Program-made: the position numbers and the translations under genes | Notes under the pieces: model-generated | The model's database searches: none | Seen by the model: the letters and a program-made list of their open reading frames with translations, nothing else | What the model was told of the DNA's origin: nothing | Shown here: in pieces, positions 1 through 15,100 of the stretch | Layout: the number at the start of each line of letters is the position of its first letter | How positions within the stretch are numbered: the first letter of the stretch is position 1 | Assembly: GCA_026874595.1 (NCBI GenBank) | Contig: CM049321.1 | Span: 25,035,479-25,099,478 of the forward strand | Direction: 5' to 3' | Origin: Sipunculus nudus | Lineage: Eukaryota > Annelida > Sipuncula > Golfingiida > Sipunculidae | DNA: 64,000 bases

Positions 1-529
1 GAAGATTTTCAAGTTCATGTCATATTTTAAAGTATACGCAGGTATGGGCTTTCTCCCTGCCCTCTTTTATCTGTGGTATCGTTCCATAGTACAGAAACGT
101 TGTCTAGTCCATGGGAACAAGTCTAAAAGGCCAACATAATATTTTAAATAAGCACGTAGAGACAACCATAAAGTTACATTAAATATGTCTTAAAGAAATA
201 TCTATATGTCCTTCCTGAAATATAAATTTTATATAATGCTAGATGAAATTACACATATTAAGCAAGAAGTATCGACGATCCACGTTGGCTCACAATCTCA
301 GATGTTTTCAAAATATTGAAATGTATGTAAAATATCATATGTCTAATATATCATACAATATTTTTTAGTGATAGTACTAACTGAAGGCCAGAGTGATGCT
401 GGGATGCCGCCTGATTTCAGTGAGTATTCACATTGATCAACCGATGTATAGATTTTAGTTGTGGGTTGGACTGGCCCGGTCAATGCAGTATTTTGGACTT
501 AATTCCTCCCGCTGACAAAGCAATCAAAC

Positions 530-860
530 ATGCTCTCGCTGTGTTATTTCGAGGTACTGCCATCTCGCGGGAAATGATATATCTAATTTATAGCTCTCTG
601 ATCGACCCCTTCATTTAGTGATAGCAGCTAGCACTGAGTTACATCTATCGGTACATGGAATCACTTATTAATTTACGCATTTTATTAGCAAACATATATA
701 CTACAGGACCATGCAAAGCCATCAAACTTGCTCTCACTGTGACATCTCGAGGTACTGAACTGCCATCTCGCGGCAAATGATATGACTAATTTATGGCTCT
801 CTGACTGACCCCTTCTTTTAGCAACTAGCACTGAGTTACATCTACCGATACATGGAGTCA
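530..860. repeat. Direct repeat, two copies of about 130 bp
   Basis: The blocks starting near 521 and near 719 share 'aatcaaacatgctctcgctgtg'-like and 'catctcgaggtactg..ccatctcgcgg' sequence, then 'agctctctgatcgacccctt' and 'gcactgagttacatct'. They are diverged direct duplicates and no coding role is apparent. Confidence 0.55.
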
Positions 861-2475
861 TTTTTTAATTTAAGCATTTTACTAGCAAACATAAATAGTA
901 AGGATTAGTAATAAGGACTGACAGGGCAAGTTATGAATATTTTACTATTCAATTTATAGTATGTATCTTGCTCTCAGTGTTTTAACGTTTGTACTAGCTT
1001 TATTGTTTATATACCAGGATAAAATGTGCACCCCACATTTAATTTTCAAATTTGCTTTTACGATGGATGAATACAATTCCATATAAATAAATTCAGTCTG
1101 TCTTTGTAATATTATTTGATTTTTTTAATTGAATAAATCTTTATTTCTCTCTGAATTTTGAGTATATTAATAAATGACCAGTTAAACTGGTCAGTAAGCA
1201 GGTCCCTCTTTAGTAGCTAAACGTTAAATATCATGTTTCAAAAGGTATTAGTTATTCCTCTACCCTGTGTCTTTCTTGTTTAATCAATTGAATTTTAACA
1301 ATAGAATACTATGGTTGCCTTTATATAGGCGGGGCTGAATTTTCGCGGTTTTTATATTTTTAAAAGTTTCACGGGGTTCCTTTTTCGCGCTCTGTCATTG
1401 GTCTAGTAGTATATTTTTTATCAAAAATAATTTCATTAAATGGTGATTTCACTATTATCTAGGTCTTCTTATTCTCTGTCCGGATATCGCTTGTTCGAAC
1501 ATTCACGGACGGCTGAGCCGACGCCTGCGGGAAGCATTGACCCCGCTGGCTGTAATTAGTTCAGGGCCGAGGTTCATTAAAAATAACTCAAATGTTATTA
1601 AGGTGTGTCGAGAAACCAACGTGTTACTACAAAACTGTATATTAAGTTTGTTAAGGGAAACTGTCTTGATAAGGGTATCTTACTCCTGTTAATTAAAAGT
1701 CGAGTCGTAATCACCTGCTCACCCAAAAAGGGACGCCTGTAGGTAGCCCCCTCGTTTCAGTATCAAAGGCAGGGAGTGCCAAGAATAATTTGAGTGCCAT
1801 TTATGTTGCTAATTACTTCCATATTGGTGGAAGAAGGAAATGTATTCAGTTTCTCACAGTTGAAATCTGAAGCAAAACATAATATTCCACAGTTTTACGG
1901 CACTTTGGCCCCAAAATGAACTGTGACCTTTCAAATATATTCAAAATTCACGTCATCACAAGCCAATCATACATCGTTTAGCGCGTCATTATTTCACAGA
2001 ATAAGTCCTTTATAAAGTTACAAGGTGGCGTAACCCCAGCGGCTACGTTCACTACATTAGTGGCAAATTTTATTTATTAACATGATTAAATACGGCACAA
2101 TGTGAAAGAGTACCTTCTACTCAATATTCATTTTAAGCGGCACTGGATGTCATCTAACTTGGCACACATACACGTAAATTTTAAATATTAGGCCTACTGC
2201 CCAGCGGGCATTGACACTTTCCAGTCATGTGCCGGAGTACAGGAAAAACTGCCGGGCGCGTCCGCCGGCGTTAGCACGCACCTGCAAGGGTCCCGGTTTT
2301 TGCATCTTAGCCAACCGATATTATTTTAAAATGGGCCCTGTCATTCTCCCTGAATCATTTAACGTATATGCACCAGGCTCGATGGACATCACTACGTAGC
2401 TGAAGACAAATCTCAACTGTCGCAAACTATCGGCAGCTTCTGATCATGGTCTGGTAAATATGCATTCAAAACTGA

Positions 2476-2531
2476 GTGGTTTCAATTTCGCGGTCGGGGA
2501 ACGACCGCGAATATCGCGAATTTGAAACCAC
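2476..2531. repeat. Nested perfect hairpin
   Basis: There are two nested inverted repeats with no mismatches. The outer arms are GTGGTTTCAA (2476-2485) and TTGAAACCAC (2522-2531). The inner arms are TTCGCGGTCG (2487-2496) and CGACCGCGAA (2502-2511), separated by a 5-base loop. Similar 'ttcgcg' motifs recur at about 1336-1390 and 4578-4625, so it is probably an end or remnant of a dispersed foldback/MITE family. Confidence 0.6.
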
Positions 2532-2904
2532 CGCAAATAAGAAGACAACCACAGTATATACAAAACATATTTTAAGCTGAAAATAAAAACGTTACAGGAT
2601 TGAAAGAGACATTGTCATTTCGAATAATATTACTAACAATTTTTTGCTGTTATAAGGTACTTAAAATTTCAAATTTTTGTAAAATTATTTTTTAAATAAT
2701 CATATCATATAAAATGAGTGTAAGTTATATATAAATACATAAACAATGATCATGAAAACTGCATCAGGTGTAAAATGGTGTATAAATTTTAGGGTTTTAT
2801 AGGAATTTAAATCACCTTTTCGACTGGTTTTAAATAAAGAGGCTTTTCCAGGGATGTTACCTAAATAGTTACGCGTGCTTTTGTCGCAGTACTTCATGTC
2901 AGTG

Positions 2905-3380
2905 AAGCAGACGAGTCCACATTACCTGAGTCCGAGTGCAAGTCCGTGTCTAAGCTACTCGAGTCCAAGGCCGAGTCCCGGAGCATCGAGTAAAATTTCC
3001 CTTTTTTTCCGAGTCCGAGTCTTCTGGAACCAAGTCCAATTTCGAGATTTCTGATAAAAAGCTGTTTAAAAGCGGAATTGAAGATCATCAAGTTCGTTTT
3101 TATGTCAGTTTACACGTTTCACTTTAATATTGAATTGAATTTTATTCCCAATGCAGAGTTTGAGTTTGGAATATGGTCTAAATTTGTTCTTGTTACCTTC
3201 TGTCACTAGTTTACATTTATAAGACTATATGGAAGGTTTCCTCATCTGAAAATCGGGACTTACGCGACAGTTTTTTTTATCAACCGGACTCGAGAAGGAT
3301 TATTCCTGATTTCTCGGGTTCTGACCTTCGAGTCCGAGTACGACTCTGAACCCAAATCCGAGTCCGAGTCCCTGAAAAAG
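2905..3380. repeat. Imperfect GAGTCC/CCGAGT hexamer-rich stretch
   Basis: Many irregularly spaced copies of 'gagtcc' and 'ccgagt' are visible in two clusters (about 2910-3035 and 3315-3375). It is low-complexity satellite-like DNA directly upstream of the first visible exon of gene A. The short open frames across it are a consequence of the 6-bp unit. Confidence 0.55.
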
Positions 3381-3485
3381 TATATTCAAGTCTGACATCA
3401 CTGCGTCTAATTTACCAATGCTTAGTAAAGATATTTCTTTCAAACAGAAGCTTTGACAGCAGCTGAAATCACAATATTCTTTCAG

Positions 3486-6400
3486 GTGGCCGGCGAATAC
3501 CCTATGATCTGTTGGTGTATTTTGGGTACGATGTGACGACACAACCACCACAAACAACAACTGCTACCACTCCAACTGTCACCACAGACACAGCCACTGA
3601 TTCGACACAAGGTGAGCTCAGGCGTTATTAGACCAGTTAGCTAGTTTGCTAGTTTTTTATCAACATAAATCAAATCCGGAATCCCACCATAATAATCATA
3701 ATTTATTCTTATATTGCGCACATATCCAGAATACAAGACCCTGCTTAAGGCGCATAACAATAAAATATAAAAAATAGCAATCACATACATTTAAAATAAA
3801 TGACAACAATTAGTATATATAAACATAATGCCAGTGTTAAGATAAATAAAATGTCATACTACTAAATACTAAAACATGGCATTATGTTTTGGCATACCAT
3901 TTACATTAAAGATTACCATAGGCTTGCCTAAAAAAGTGAGTCTTCAGTACACGGTTAAATATATAAATAGAATCGGATTTGTTTATATAATCCGGCAAAC
4001 TTTTCCAGAGCACAACAACTGAATGCTCTTTCCCCATATGTAGATAATTTATTCCTAAGTACACAAAGACGCATGTACTTATTACTTGATCTCAATTATA
4101 AAAGTCTTTTAAGGTCTATTCATCTGAGATATTAAAAAAATCTGATTTTTTCCTCGATAAAACCTACCCGAACAGTCCGCTTTAGGGGCCGTCACCTGAT
4201 GTCGCTAGCGGGACGCACGTTATACAATATACAATAATTCTTACTCATTCGACCTGTGAACTTAATGAGATGACTGTGACATGGAAATATGTTGCTAAAT
4301 GACATATGGAGTAAGTGAAGAATTAAACACATCTTGAAACAAATGCAGTTACTAACCTTGCATATATCGCATGCTGCGCCATGCATAAACATTCGATGGA
4401 CATAACGAATACATGGTATTACACTGAGTAAATATAGGCCGTGCACATGAGGGAGGATATAGTAGGAATGTCCGAAAATGGTTTTTATTTACGTAGATTC
4501 ATGATCAATTCTCAAAATTTCTGATATTGGAATATTAAATGAAACAGTAGTTGCAATACAGTGATACACCTCATATTCGCGAAGTCATCATTTCGCGAGT
4601 TATCTTTTATTACTGATTCGCGAAGACTCGATTTTCATAATCTCTGCATCGACGAACCCAGAAGGCATTAATATATGGTACTTTTTCGTCCGTTCACGAA
4701 ACAATATTATTTGATGAAATTGCACATGGCAGTGTAACTATATACAGAGTAACAAAGCTTATTACATGCAAGGAGATCAGATGCATCAACGAAATCACTG
4801 TTTAAGTTTCTGTTAACCTGTGTTTCACTCATGAGGATTTAATATAGAGAACTTGAAGATCTCGCCAACATAAAGCCATCCTTAGTATGTCTGTAGAACC
4901 CTTATTTTTAAGTACCAGAAATTAGTTGAAACTGTGTGGGTATTATAATACAAATCTATGACCTTATAGTAAAGCAAGTTTTTTGAATGGTTGTTTTTGT
5001 ATTAAGAGAGGTCCAGATTGTTACGGGAAAGGGGTGGCTTGTCCCGTTTTACTTATGTTTAACTCATGTTTACCAGTAGAGTTTAAATGTCTGTTACATA
5101 AATACCATCCTTAGTTAACACACGTAGGGCATAAAACATGGGACATTGAATGAAAAATATATTAATCAGAAAATTTCAGATTATCATTTGCTTGACAATA
5201 ACACACAAATGGACTTCGCCACACTAGGCTCGGAAGACAGTGCATCAGATCATACGAGTTATCTACAAATAAAATTATTATATTATAATAAATTTAATTA
5301 TTAATATTATTATAAAATGTTATCAGTATATATCACAAGTCACCAGTCCTATCTTGTGGGGAATTTGTATCGAAGTAAAATTAGCACACGTTGTTATTAA
5401 AAGGAGGCGATTCTTTTAATATAAAAAGGAGAAATTCATTTTGGCTTCGACGAAACTTGGCTTTACCTGAGGACTGCTCAGTTCGTTAGTTCTATATTAC
5501 ATTCCATAAATTGTTCTTCTTTCTGTGCGAACGCTTGGTGATTCATAAGAGTTTGAAAGGAATTATTTCTGATATTTAGAAAATCATTACATACTAGTAA
5601 ATACAAACTTACATGAACAATATTCATGTTTGCATCTGATTTTTTTATTTGTTTCTACAATTATTGCAATATAAATATATGGCGCTTCAAACAATTATTG
5701 AATTTCAATCATCGCTTTCATCTGGTGATTCTCTATCATGCATCAACGTCTCGTAACAGGACACGTGACGATACCATTACTATATTTAACTTTATATGCC
5801 GAAGAATCGGCATACAGGTGTATCTTTACAGTCATAAGGACCAGATATAACTGTCGTTTCTTATCACGCACTTATTGGACCTACTTGGAACATGACCTAC
5901 TTAGAACATTTTCTTGAGCATTACACACAAACATTACACTTTAAAAATATGTAATTAAATAAATTGTTTTACAGCATCTACGACGACGACAGCCGGAGGC
6001 GCTGGTTCCTCGGAAACATCGACCCCTCCTGCAATGACCACAGGTTCAGGTAATTATATTTGCTTTTCATTAACCGTCCATGTATGTTATCAGCCGGTTA
6101 CAGGTACCTCACCCAGGCATTACGATACGAGATTGCTCGACCGTATCACTACCGGCTTATATCGGCCCGGTACCTGCAGCCGTATTATTCCGCTTGAGTC
6201 CTGGTACATTAGGAGCTCTGGAATGAAATCGGCAATGAAACTATATTTTATACAATCAGCCCAGAAACTGCATGGTGTAATTGACCTATCCATGAACTCT
6301 ATATGACCTTAATTGCATATTCATTAAATGAATAATCATAATCATCTGACTAACGAGCAACCAATAAGGTGACCGTTAACATTGTAAAGCGTCAATCATC

Positions 6401-9143
6401 TGACAAAACAAAATTTGCATAATTTGACAGACCTCTGCCAAACAATACACGTGTAGGCTGTACTAGTGCCCATATCGACATGTTTTTCGATATTTTTTAT
6501 ACAAAGGAGACGGTACAAAAGTCCTAGATTACAGGTTGGAGGAGTCATTCGCATGACTACCAAGTGAATAATAATGGCTTACCTGGCACGTATTTTCTGT
6601 GAGTTCTTGGACAGTGAGTGCACAGAAAAAAAAAATCGCAGCATCTTCACTCCAATGAACATAGGTCAATTATAAATATTTAACTGTCTGTAATACAGTC
6701 TCTTAACCATAGTATCCTATACACATGGTGTGGCTAAAAAGAGATAGCGACAGTAAAATGAGAGATGAAATATACAAGAATCAGAAGCATATGGTCTGTA
6801 ACCCTTTGTTAAGCCTCGTAGTTTCGAGTAATTCCCTAAACGTATCATTCCCAGCTTGGGAGATGTTTTGAGAAGAATAACATATCGTACAAAATTATTA
6901 AGAATGACACAGATTAGAAATCCAAAACAATTATATATAAAGTTATATCATCTTTGATGAATTAGGGAGAAAAAACATGGGCAACAAAAGTTAAAAATGT
7001 ACTGTTTTCACTTGGATGTGGATACTCCAAGATAAAGGAGATACAAAATTGTTTCCCTTTGAGTTACAGCAGAAACTCAAAGACATCATTTTACAAGAAT
7101 GGATAAGTAACATCTCAAATAACTGGCGTTTGGAAAGCTACTCTGTATTTAAATCACTTCTACCTGTTGAACTGTATTTGAATGTTGTTAAAAATAATAG
7201 TCATTAGAGTAGTTAAGGTCGGTTTAGATGCTCTTCACATAATTAATTATTTACAAATTGAGAAAGAAAGACATGAAAATATACAATGGACGCAAAAAGA
7301 AACTGTTATTATTGTTTGAAACTCGGAGAATCGGTAGTTGAAAATGAAGATCACTTCATAATGAAATGTCCTTTATACAATGAACTGAGAGATATTTACC
7401 TTCCTTAATTAGGCAGATTAACAGGCAGCTGTTAATAATTAACTAGCAGCATTATACAGTATGCCTTTAAAAAGAGAAATCATTCAATTGTTAATTGATA
7501 ATAAATTTAAATAGTAAATTCAAATTGATTATCTATCTTAAATACTTGTCTTGTTTGGTTATAATTTTTCAATATGAATGAGAATATATGTATACTTCGT
7601 TCAACTGAGAACGGAATAAAATGTGTATATGTATGTATGTGTGTATATATATATATATAGATAGATGTGTGTGTGTACGCATATACGTATATGTATGTAG
7701 GAATAGATAAAAATAAATGAGGTACTATGCTGCTCAGCATCGTTGGGACCCGCTTGGCAAGCTTACCACGCGGACCATCTGCGGGAAGCTGTGTTCAATG
7801 CGGGTCCTTGTAATACTGAGTAGCACAGTTTTAAAATATTATTATATATGTATATCAAAAGTTAAACTGTACACATGTAGAGAGTTAAATATGTAAAACT
7901 TTACTTAAACCTGTATTTATATAGAAACACACACACATATATATGATGTATTTCATGATTATAAATGTTTATATATGTAAATACATATATGTGAGTGTAT
8001 ATGTATGTAAATAAACATATATTGGTATATTTATAAACTTTTATATTTATTACTCTTATGTTTAAATGTATATGGTTGAAATGACCTCTAAATGATGAAT
8101 TCCTTTTGTTGATATTAAGGAGTGTATATATCATATATTATCATTTTTTTTACTACACTGTTTCTTATTTTATACTTCTTTCTGTTTTGTTTTTGTTATG
8201 TTATTTATAAAGTTATGTGATTATTGCACATATGGAACTTTGGGCCCGATGTCTTATTTTTAATAGTATAGTTGATCCATTCATTCCCAGCTTGTGTTGA
8301 AATAAAATCTATAAAAACCTTGAAACGTTTAAATTACTGCTTTGTAATGCCCTCTGGTGCTGAAAATTGAGGCAAGTGGTTCAGCTTGCCCCTTAAACTT
8401 AAGGTTACGAGTTTCTTTATTAGTAACAACTTGCAGTAACCCATTAATTTCGACATATTACCTGTCACAACCGGGAAGTAAGCTTGTATGCAAAATGGTA
8501 GCTACCATGAGCAGTTTCAGAAAACTGGGAGAAAAAAAACCTGTAAAATCCGGGGATGGGACACGACAGTCCGAGGGCAGCGTACAGGCGGAATCTATTT
8601 ACGGAGAGAGTTTGGTACCAAAGGTTAGAGCGGAATAACGCCTTTTTTTAGACCATACCCAAAACCTCAAATTAAAAAAGGATTACCGAGGCTGAACTGT
8701 CAAATAAAACTTGGAATAGCTTTTGGAAAGAATTCACTGAACTAATGTTTTTGCTGAAGAAAATTGCTGCTCCTTAAAACCCTTTTAATTAAACTCTGTT
8801 TCAGGTTCATCAGGCGGTCTTAATACAACTGGACCCTCCGTGACCACAGAAGCATCTTCCACATCTTCAACGGGTTCAGAGAGCGGTGGTTCAACATCTA
8901 CGGAAACAACAACACCAACAACAGTTGTTACAACGGACCCAGGGACAACTGCCCCGCCCACAAGTACTCATCAACAAACAACAGCACCTCCGACGACTTC
9001 AAGCACACAGGCGCCTCCCACTACCAAGGGAAGTGGAGCCAAAGTTATGATGTTAATGGCAGCGGCAGACACCTCAGTAACCACAAGTACTATAGAAAAA
9101 GTGTCAACTGGAGCGACCAGCCCAGAAAACACACTTTCACAAG
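3486..9143 (+). CDS. Gene A mucin exons (three symmetric phase 1-1 exons)
   Basis: Exons of 126, 75 and 339 nt each begin with two bases and end with one base of a split codon. Any of them can therefore be skipped or duplicated without a frameshift. Their products are dominated by Thr, Ser, Pro and Gly, with short motifs such as TTAPPTS, TTSSTQAPPTT and QTTTATTPTVTT. The last exon ends with a less mucin-like stretch containing 'AKVMMLMAAADTS', which resembles 'AAIKLMLHFSSDT' at the equivalent junction of gene B. Confidence 0.8.
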
Positions 9144-12100
9144 GTAAACAGATTTTTTTTTATAAAAAAAGAACCACAGGTCAGGTTTTTATTAAATCAA
9201 TATTACTGTGTCAAACAGGACACTTTTTTTCTGTTTTTCTGTCTTAATGCATACAATTTATTTTCACGTGTTCATTGTTGTTTGTTTACACAAGTAATCT
9301 ACAAGTATTCACTGTTGTCTGTTTGCCAATCTATTTTATACAAGGTATCTGCAAGTGTTCACTGTTGTCTGGGGGGGGGGGGATGCGGGGGGGGGGGGGG
9401 GGTTGTTATTATGATAATGTAATCAGGGGTTGATTCAGAATCCAGTTTTGGAGGGTGAGGACATTACTTTTCAGGGAATCGCGACTGTCGCATTTGTGTA
9501 TAGGCTGATGTGGTCGGGCGTCTCCTTACTGCAGTGCGGGTAATTTGAAAAGATAGTAATCGAAATTTAAGGATTATTGTAGTACATGTATTTTGAGAAT
9601 AGAATAACAGGAAATAGTATCGATTCAGAAAGCAACAATAAAAAATGTGTTCCCTTAAAATTCGAATCTATAAGACATGTTTTTTTTTATTTGAGTGTTT
9701 ATTAATATATTGGCCGAGTACCTCAGGGTGGTGGAATGAGAGGAATCATATCATATCATCAGTGATTTTCCTGGTTTATTCATTTCTGAAACACTGCATT
9801 TCATTGATATTTAAGGAAATATTCGACACTGTAACCCATTTTGTTAAGAACTTGTATAATATAGTTATTTAATTAAAAGCATATATTTAATTTTAAAATT
9901 ACATTTGTTTATTTTAAATGCTGATTTGTCTAATTCTTAAGCAAAGTATTTACATCTGCTGAGTTCTATCTCTGTTTGAGACTACGTGACCAGGCGGTAG
10001 CATTCGCTTCCTGTTACTTTTTATATCCTGGTGTCACCCAGGTCTGGTGTCTACCGTACCTGCAGGGTCTTTGTGCATGTGTAATCCTCCCCACTGCTGG
10101 GTCATAACACCGAGGAACCTCCCAAAGACGCACTCGGTACTGAGTGATACACGGCTGTGGGGCGCAGCCTTCCCATTAAGCCTGCAGAGCACCCTACGTT
10201 TGGGCCGACCGGGAAAATCTCACCTCTCCTCGGCTTAGCTTTGAAATCACGACCTTCCGGCTTTGAGTCCTGTGCTCTACCCCTGAGCCACAGAAACCGG
10301 TTGGTGACACAAAATGATATTTCCCCCCCCGGGTTGAAAGCCTGCAGGGTTTAGGAGGGGGGGGGGGGGGATTCTGGGATTGGGGAGGAGGAGGACATGA
10401 CCCCCTCCCCCCCCCCCCCTCCCCAATCGCGCCCATCATTCTGCATGAAGACCAGCCATTTTGACTTCTCCTGTCATCCTTTTCTCTGAAATGTTAACTC
10501 ATGATGGAGCCATATTATAACAAGGGTTTATTCATTGCGTTCTATTAAATAAACCACCATTGAAAACTCCAGACCTGGTCTGATCAACATATGAAAATAT
10601 TCAAGAAACATTTTTTTTTCACTCGAGAATTGGTTCGTTGGTTTGTTTGGTTGTTAGCGCGATTACGAGAAAATCTACTGAAAAAAATATCCACGAAAAT
10701 TCATTAGATTGAAAAGGATATGCTTACATCACAAAAAAATAATAAAATTTGCCGGAACTCCGGATATATACGTATGCGCTGGGAATAACCACAAAGAATA
10801 ATTCTATTATGGAACCTAAAAACCTGTAAACTATGGACTGTCGCTGCAATACAAGCCTTAGGACCGGGAGCTCGCGGAGAATGCCCTTGCGATAACTAGG
10901 CAAATGTAGTTCACCATATAAACGATTGCCAATCATAATTGTTTATTTACTTGTTAAAATATTTTAAAATTTTGTATGGAGATAACGGCCATCATTTTTA
11001 ATGTTTCTTACCTACGTTTTTCTGCGAAAGTCACATGAAGGCCCCCTTGCGGGATTGGCCAGTCTTGCGCTTATACACACGCTTGCGAGTTATACACACT
11101 GCAAGAATCCTAAGTGTCACCCTGGGCCAGCCAACCCTGGTTTTTACCCACTGACACCCACCGTCCCCCCCCCCCCCCTGTGCTGTTTATACAGGCTGGC
11201 ATTCCCTTGAGGCTCAGGCAAGCCCGGTGTCCGGAAAGCAAGCTCTCCAATAATCTCACCTTTTATTTCCAAACTGTTGGTGAAATTCGAGCATACGCCA
11301 ACACCTTCCATTGTCAGATTTGAACCCACGCCATCCTGTTGGTAGTAAGACACCCAAACCAGTCAACCACCGGAACTGGGCATGCAGTCATGCATGGTCA
11401 AAAAAGCTATACCCCGCAGCCAATGACATACCAAGAAAAAAATATAATGGTATCTATTAAATTCTGTTAGAAGTGTTTTGAAGTGTTATTTTAGCGCATT
11501 TGCAAGGCAAAAAGTGTTTTCAGGATTTAAATCTAAATGTAAATAGACGGGCTTCAAGCGTAAGATTAAACCGTTTATGAATAAGAATTAAAAATGTGTG
11601 CCCTTAATGAGTTGAAAGGTTTGAATGTAATATGTTTTCTGGTTTGTTTTGCGATTTGTGTAAAACAGTGCATATAGATTAATCTTGTGTTATTATTTTG
11701 CAGCAACAACTCCTAGTTTGGAAGAACTTCGAGGGAGACTCACTAATATGGTAAATATAATGTCATAGATATGATAATATGTCTTTTGACCCATCACACT
11801 AAAGACTGACTGATATACGAAATAGTTATATATGAATCAGTGTATATTTTTAACAATGTTGCAAGTATTCGACCTATTATATAATAAGTGTACACAAAGG
11901 CATGTTTTTGCCTTGAACTGTCGGGAATGATGTCAACTGTGTCCTAAGGGTTATATTCTTTATTTCTCCATCAATCCAGAGATATTTCAAATTATTTTTC
12001 GAAGGAACTTATGCAGCGCCATCTGTCGGCAACTACGTTTATTTAACAAGGCAAAAAGGTTGACTGAAAGTCATCTGAGCTATAGCGATCACCCTTCGTC

Positions 12101-15100
12101 CGTCGTCCGTTCGGCCGTCCGGTTGTCCGTCTGTTAACAAGGCACAAATCATAACGGCTGGACCTGGAATATTGCAACTTGTCATCCTGGGAGGTACACG
12201 AAAAGTCTCCATGGAAACCTGAAATTAGGTCTCTGTTACCCATATCCTTTGAGCTATGGGGCTCCAAAGTACCCCCTAGATAATACAAAATTTGATACAA
12301 AAGCTCTAGTATCTGAATAGCTACTGCATTGATCACCATGATTCTTTGCATGAATATTGATCATGGGATGTTCCATCACTTCCTGCAGACTGGTGGTGCC
12401 ACCTGTATTTTTTTCCAATTTTAATGATTTTTTTCTCTTTTTTTTCAGACCTGCAATGAAACTGTCATCTGTTAACAAGGCAAAAATTGTAACCACTGGA
12501 GCTGATATCTTCAAACTTATTATCCAAGGAGGTCCATGAAAAATCTCCTTGAAAACCTGAAATTAGGTCTCTGTTACCCATATCCTTTGAGCTATGGGGC
12601 TCCAAAGTACCCCCTGGATAATGCAAAATTTGATACAAAAGCTCAAGTATCTGAATAACTACTGCATTGATCATCATGATTCTTTGCATGAATATTGATC
12701 ATGGAATGTTCCATCACTTCCTGCAGACATGTGGCGCACCTGTATTTTTTTTTTTGATTTTTACGAATTTTTTTTCTCTTTTTCAGACCTGCAATGAAAC
12801 TGTCATCTGTTAACAGGGCAAAAATCGTAACCACTGGACCTGAAATCTTCAAACTTAATATTCAGGGGGGTCCATGAAAAATCTCCTTGTTGTCCTGAAA
12901 TTAGGTCTCTGTTTCCCATATCCTTGGAGCTATGGGGCTCCAAAGTACCCCCCAGAATAATGCAAAATTCGATACAAAAGCTCAAGTATCTGAATAACTA
13001 CTGCATTGATCACCATGATTCTTTGCATGAATATTGATCAATGTTCCATTACTTCCTGCAAACTGGTGGCTCCACCTGTATTTTTCCAATTTTTATGATC
13101 TTTTTTCTTTATTTTTGAGACCTTCAAAGAAACTGTCATCTGTTAACAGGGCACAAATCGTATCCGCTGCACCTGTATTCTTCTAACTTGACATCAAGGG
13201 AGGTCCATGAAAGTCTCTGTGAAAACCTGAAATTAGGTCTCTGTTACCTATATCCTTCGTAGTAAGTACCCCTCAGAATAATTAAAAATTTGATACAAAA
13301 ACTCCAGTATTTGAATAACTAATGTACTGATGGCCATGATTTTTGCAGGCATATTGATCATGGAGTGTTTCATCAGTTCCTGCAAACTGGTGGCGCCATC
13401 TATATATATATTTTTAATTTGTACACATTTTTTTCTTTATTTATGAGACTTTCAAAGAAGCTGTCATCTGTTAACAGGGTAAAAATCGTAACCACTTGAT
13501 CTAAAATCTGCATACCTTACATCTAGGGAGGTCCATGAAAAGTCTTCATGGAAGTCTGAAATTACGTCTCTGTTACCCATATCCTCCGAGGTATGGGGCT
13601 CGTAAGTACCCCCGAAATAATTAAAAATGTGATACAAAAACTTTGTTCGTTTCTGGAGAACTCCTCTTAGACCCTTGGACCGATCTTTCAGTTACCCGGC
13701 ATAGTTGTTCCCTCACCTATATAATTGTGCATAACAAAGACAGGTGGCACCACCTTCAATCCCTTCTGTGCAGTGTGAATCTGGGTGTCTTTTAGATAAC
13801 AGCCGATATCTCAGGAGTGGCTCAATGTATTGAACTGAAAGTTTGCATGTCCATAGATCTTGGATCTCTCAATCTTGTAATTGCGACTGGTGGCGCCACC
13901 TACAATACTTTTGCGTAGCATCCATCTGTGCATTTGCCATCTATTCGTCTTAGTGGTTCTTCAATGTATTGGGTTGCAATTGTGCATGTTCATAGATCCT
14001 CGACACCTCCATCTCGTAAACCAGACTGGTGGCGCCATCTGCAAAAATTTTCACATGGCGTCCAACCGCATATTTGCTTTTGGTAAAAATTGCTCATATC
14101 TAATGAGGTGGTTCAAGGTATTGGTCTGAAATTTGGCATGTCTATCCATCTGGGAAAGTTTTCTCGTAAACCAGACAGGTGGCGCCACCTACCTTCCCGT
14201 TTTTGTAGAATAAATTAATGCCCTTTTCTAAGGAGTGATTTGCCGTATTGGCCTGAAATTGTACATATCCATAGATCATGGACTTCTCAATCTTGTACTC
14301 AAAACTGATGGTGCCATCTGCATTCATTTTCTGGTGGTGTCCATCCGTACGTGTGTGCTTTGGGTAGAAATTGCTCATATCTCCGAAGTGGTTCAAGGTA
14401 TTTGTCTGAAATTTGGCATGTCCATCCATCTTGGAAAATTTTCTCGTAAACCAGATAGGTGGCGCCACTTACCTTCCCGTTTCCGTAGAATAAATTACTG
14501 CTCTTTTCTCAGGAGATATTTGGCGTATTGGCCTGAAATGGTGCATAACCTTAGATCTTGGACTCCTCCATCTTGTACTCTAGACTGGTGGTGCCATCTA
14601 CAATCATTTTCCGGTGGTGTCTATCCGCACGTGTGCTTTGGGTGGAAATTGCTCATATCTCCGAAGTGGTTCAAGGTATTTGTCTGAAATTTGGCATGTC
14701 CATCCATCTTGGAAAATTTTCTCGTAAACCAGATAGGTGGCGCCACTTACCTTCCCGTTTCCGTAGAATAAATTACTGCTCTTTTCTCAGGAGATATTTG
14801 GCGTATTGGCCTGAAATGGTGCATAACCTTAGATCTTGGACTCCTCCATCTTGTACTCTAGACTGGTGGTGCCATCTACAATCATTTTCCGGTGGTGTCT
14901 ATCCGTACGTGTGCTTTGGGTGGAAATTGCTCATATCTCCGAAGTGGTTCAAGGTATTGGTCTGAAATTTGGCATGTCCATCCATCATGGAAAATTTCTC
15001 GTAAACCAGACAGGTGGCGACACTTACCTTCCCGTTTCAATAGAATAAATTACTGCTCTTTTCTTAGGAGTGGTGTGCCGTATTGGCCTGAAATTATGCA

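Larger units (their letters stand above)
1..3485. other. Upstream non-coding DNA, probably intron or 5' flank of mucin-like gene A
   Basis: No convincing exon is visible here. The first recognisable exon of the downstream gene begins in the middle of a codon, so at least one upstream coding exon is needed, in this stretch or beyond the window edge. The DNA is AT-rich with stop codons in all frames. It holds a nested hairpin near 2.48-2.53 kb and an imperfect GAGTCC-type hexamer repeat between about 2.9 and 3.4 kb. A near repeat of about 150 bp is visible between 530-630 and 720-850 (the 'cgaggtactg..ccatctcgcgg..aaatgatat' block). Confidence 0.5.

Noticed and set aside
1-41. Open frame ending CAG|GTATGG at the left edge as a possible upstream exon of gene A
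   Set aside because: The phase would fit, but the donor is weak, the peptide is uninformative and the window edge prevents testing.
961-1090. ATG with a signal-peptide-like start (MYLALSVLTFVLALLF) considered as first exon of gene A
   Set aside because: No donor in the required phase 1 follows the hydrophobic run, and the frame soon stops. It may be chance in AT-rich DNA.
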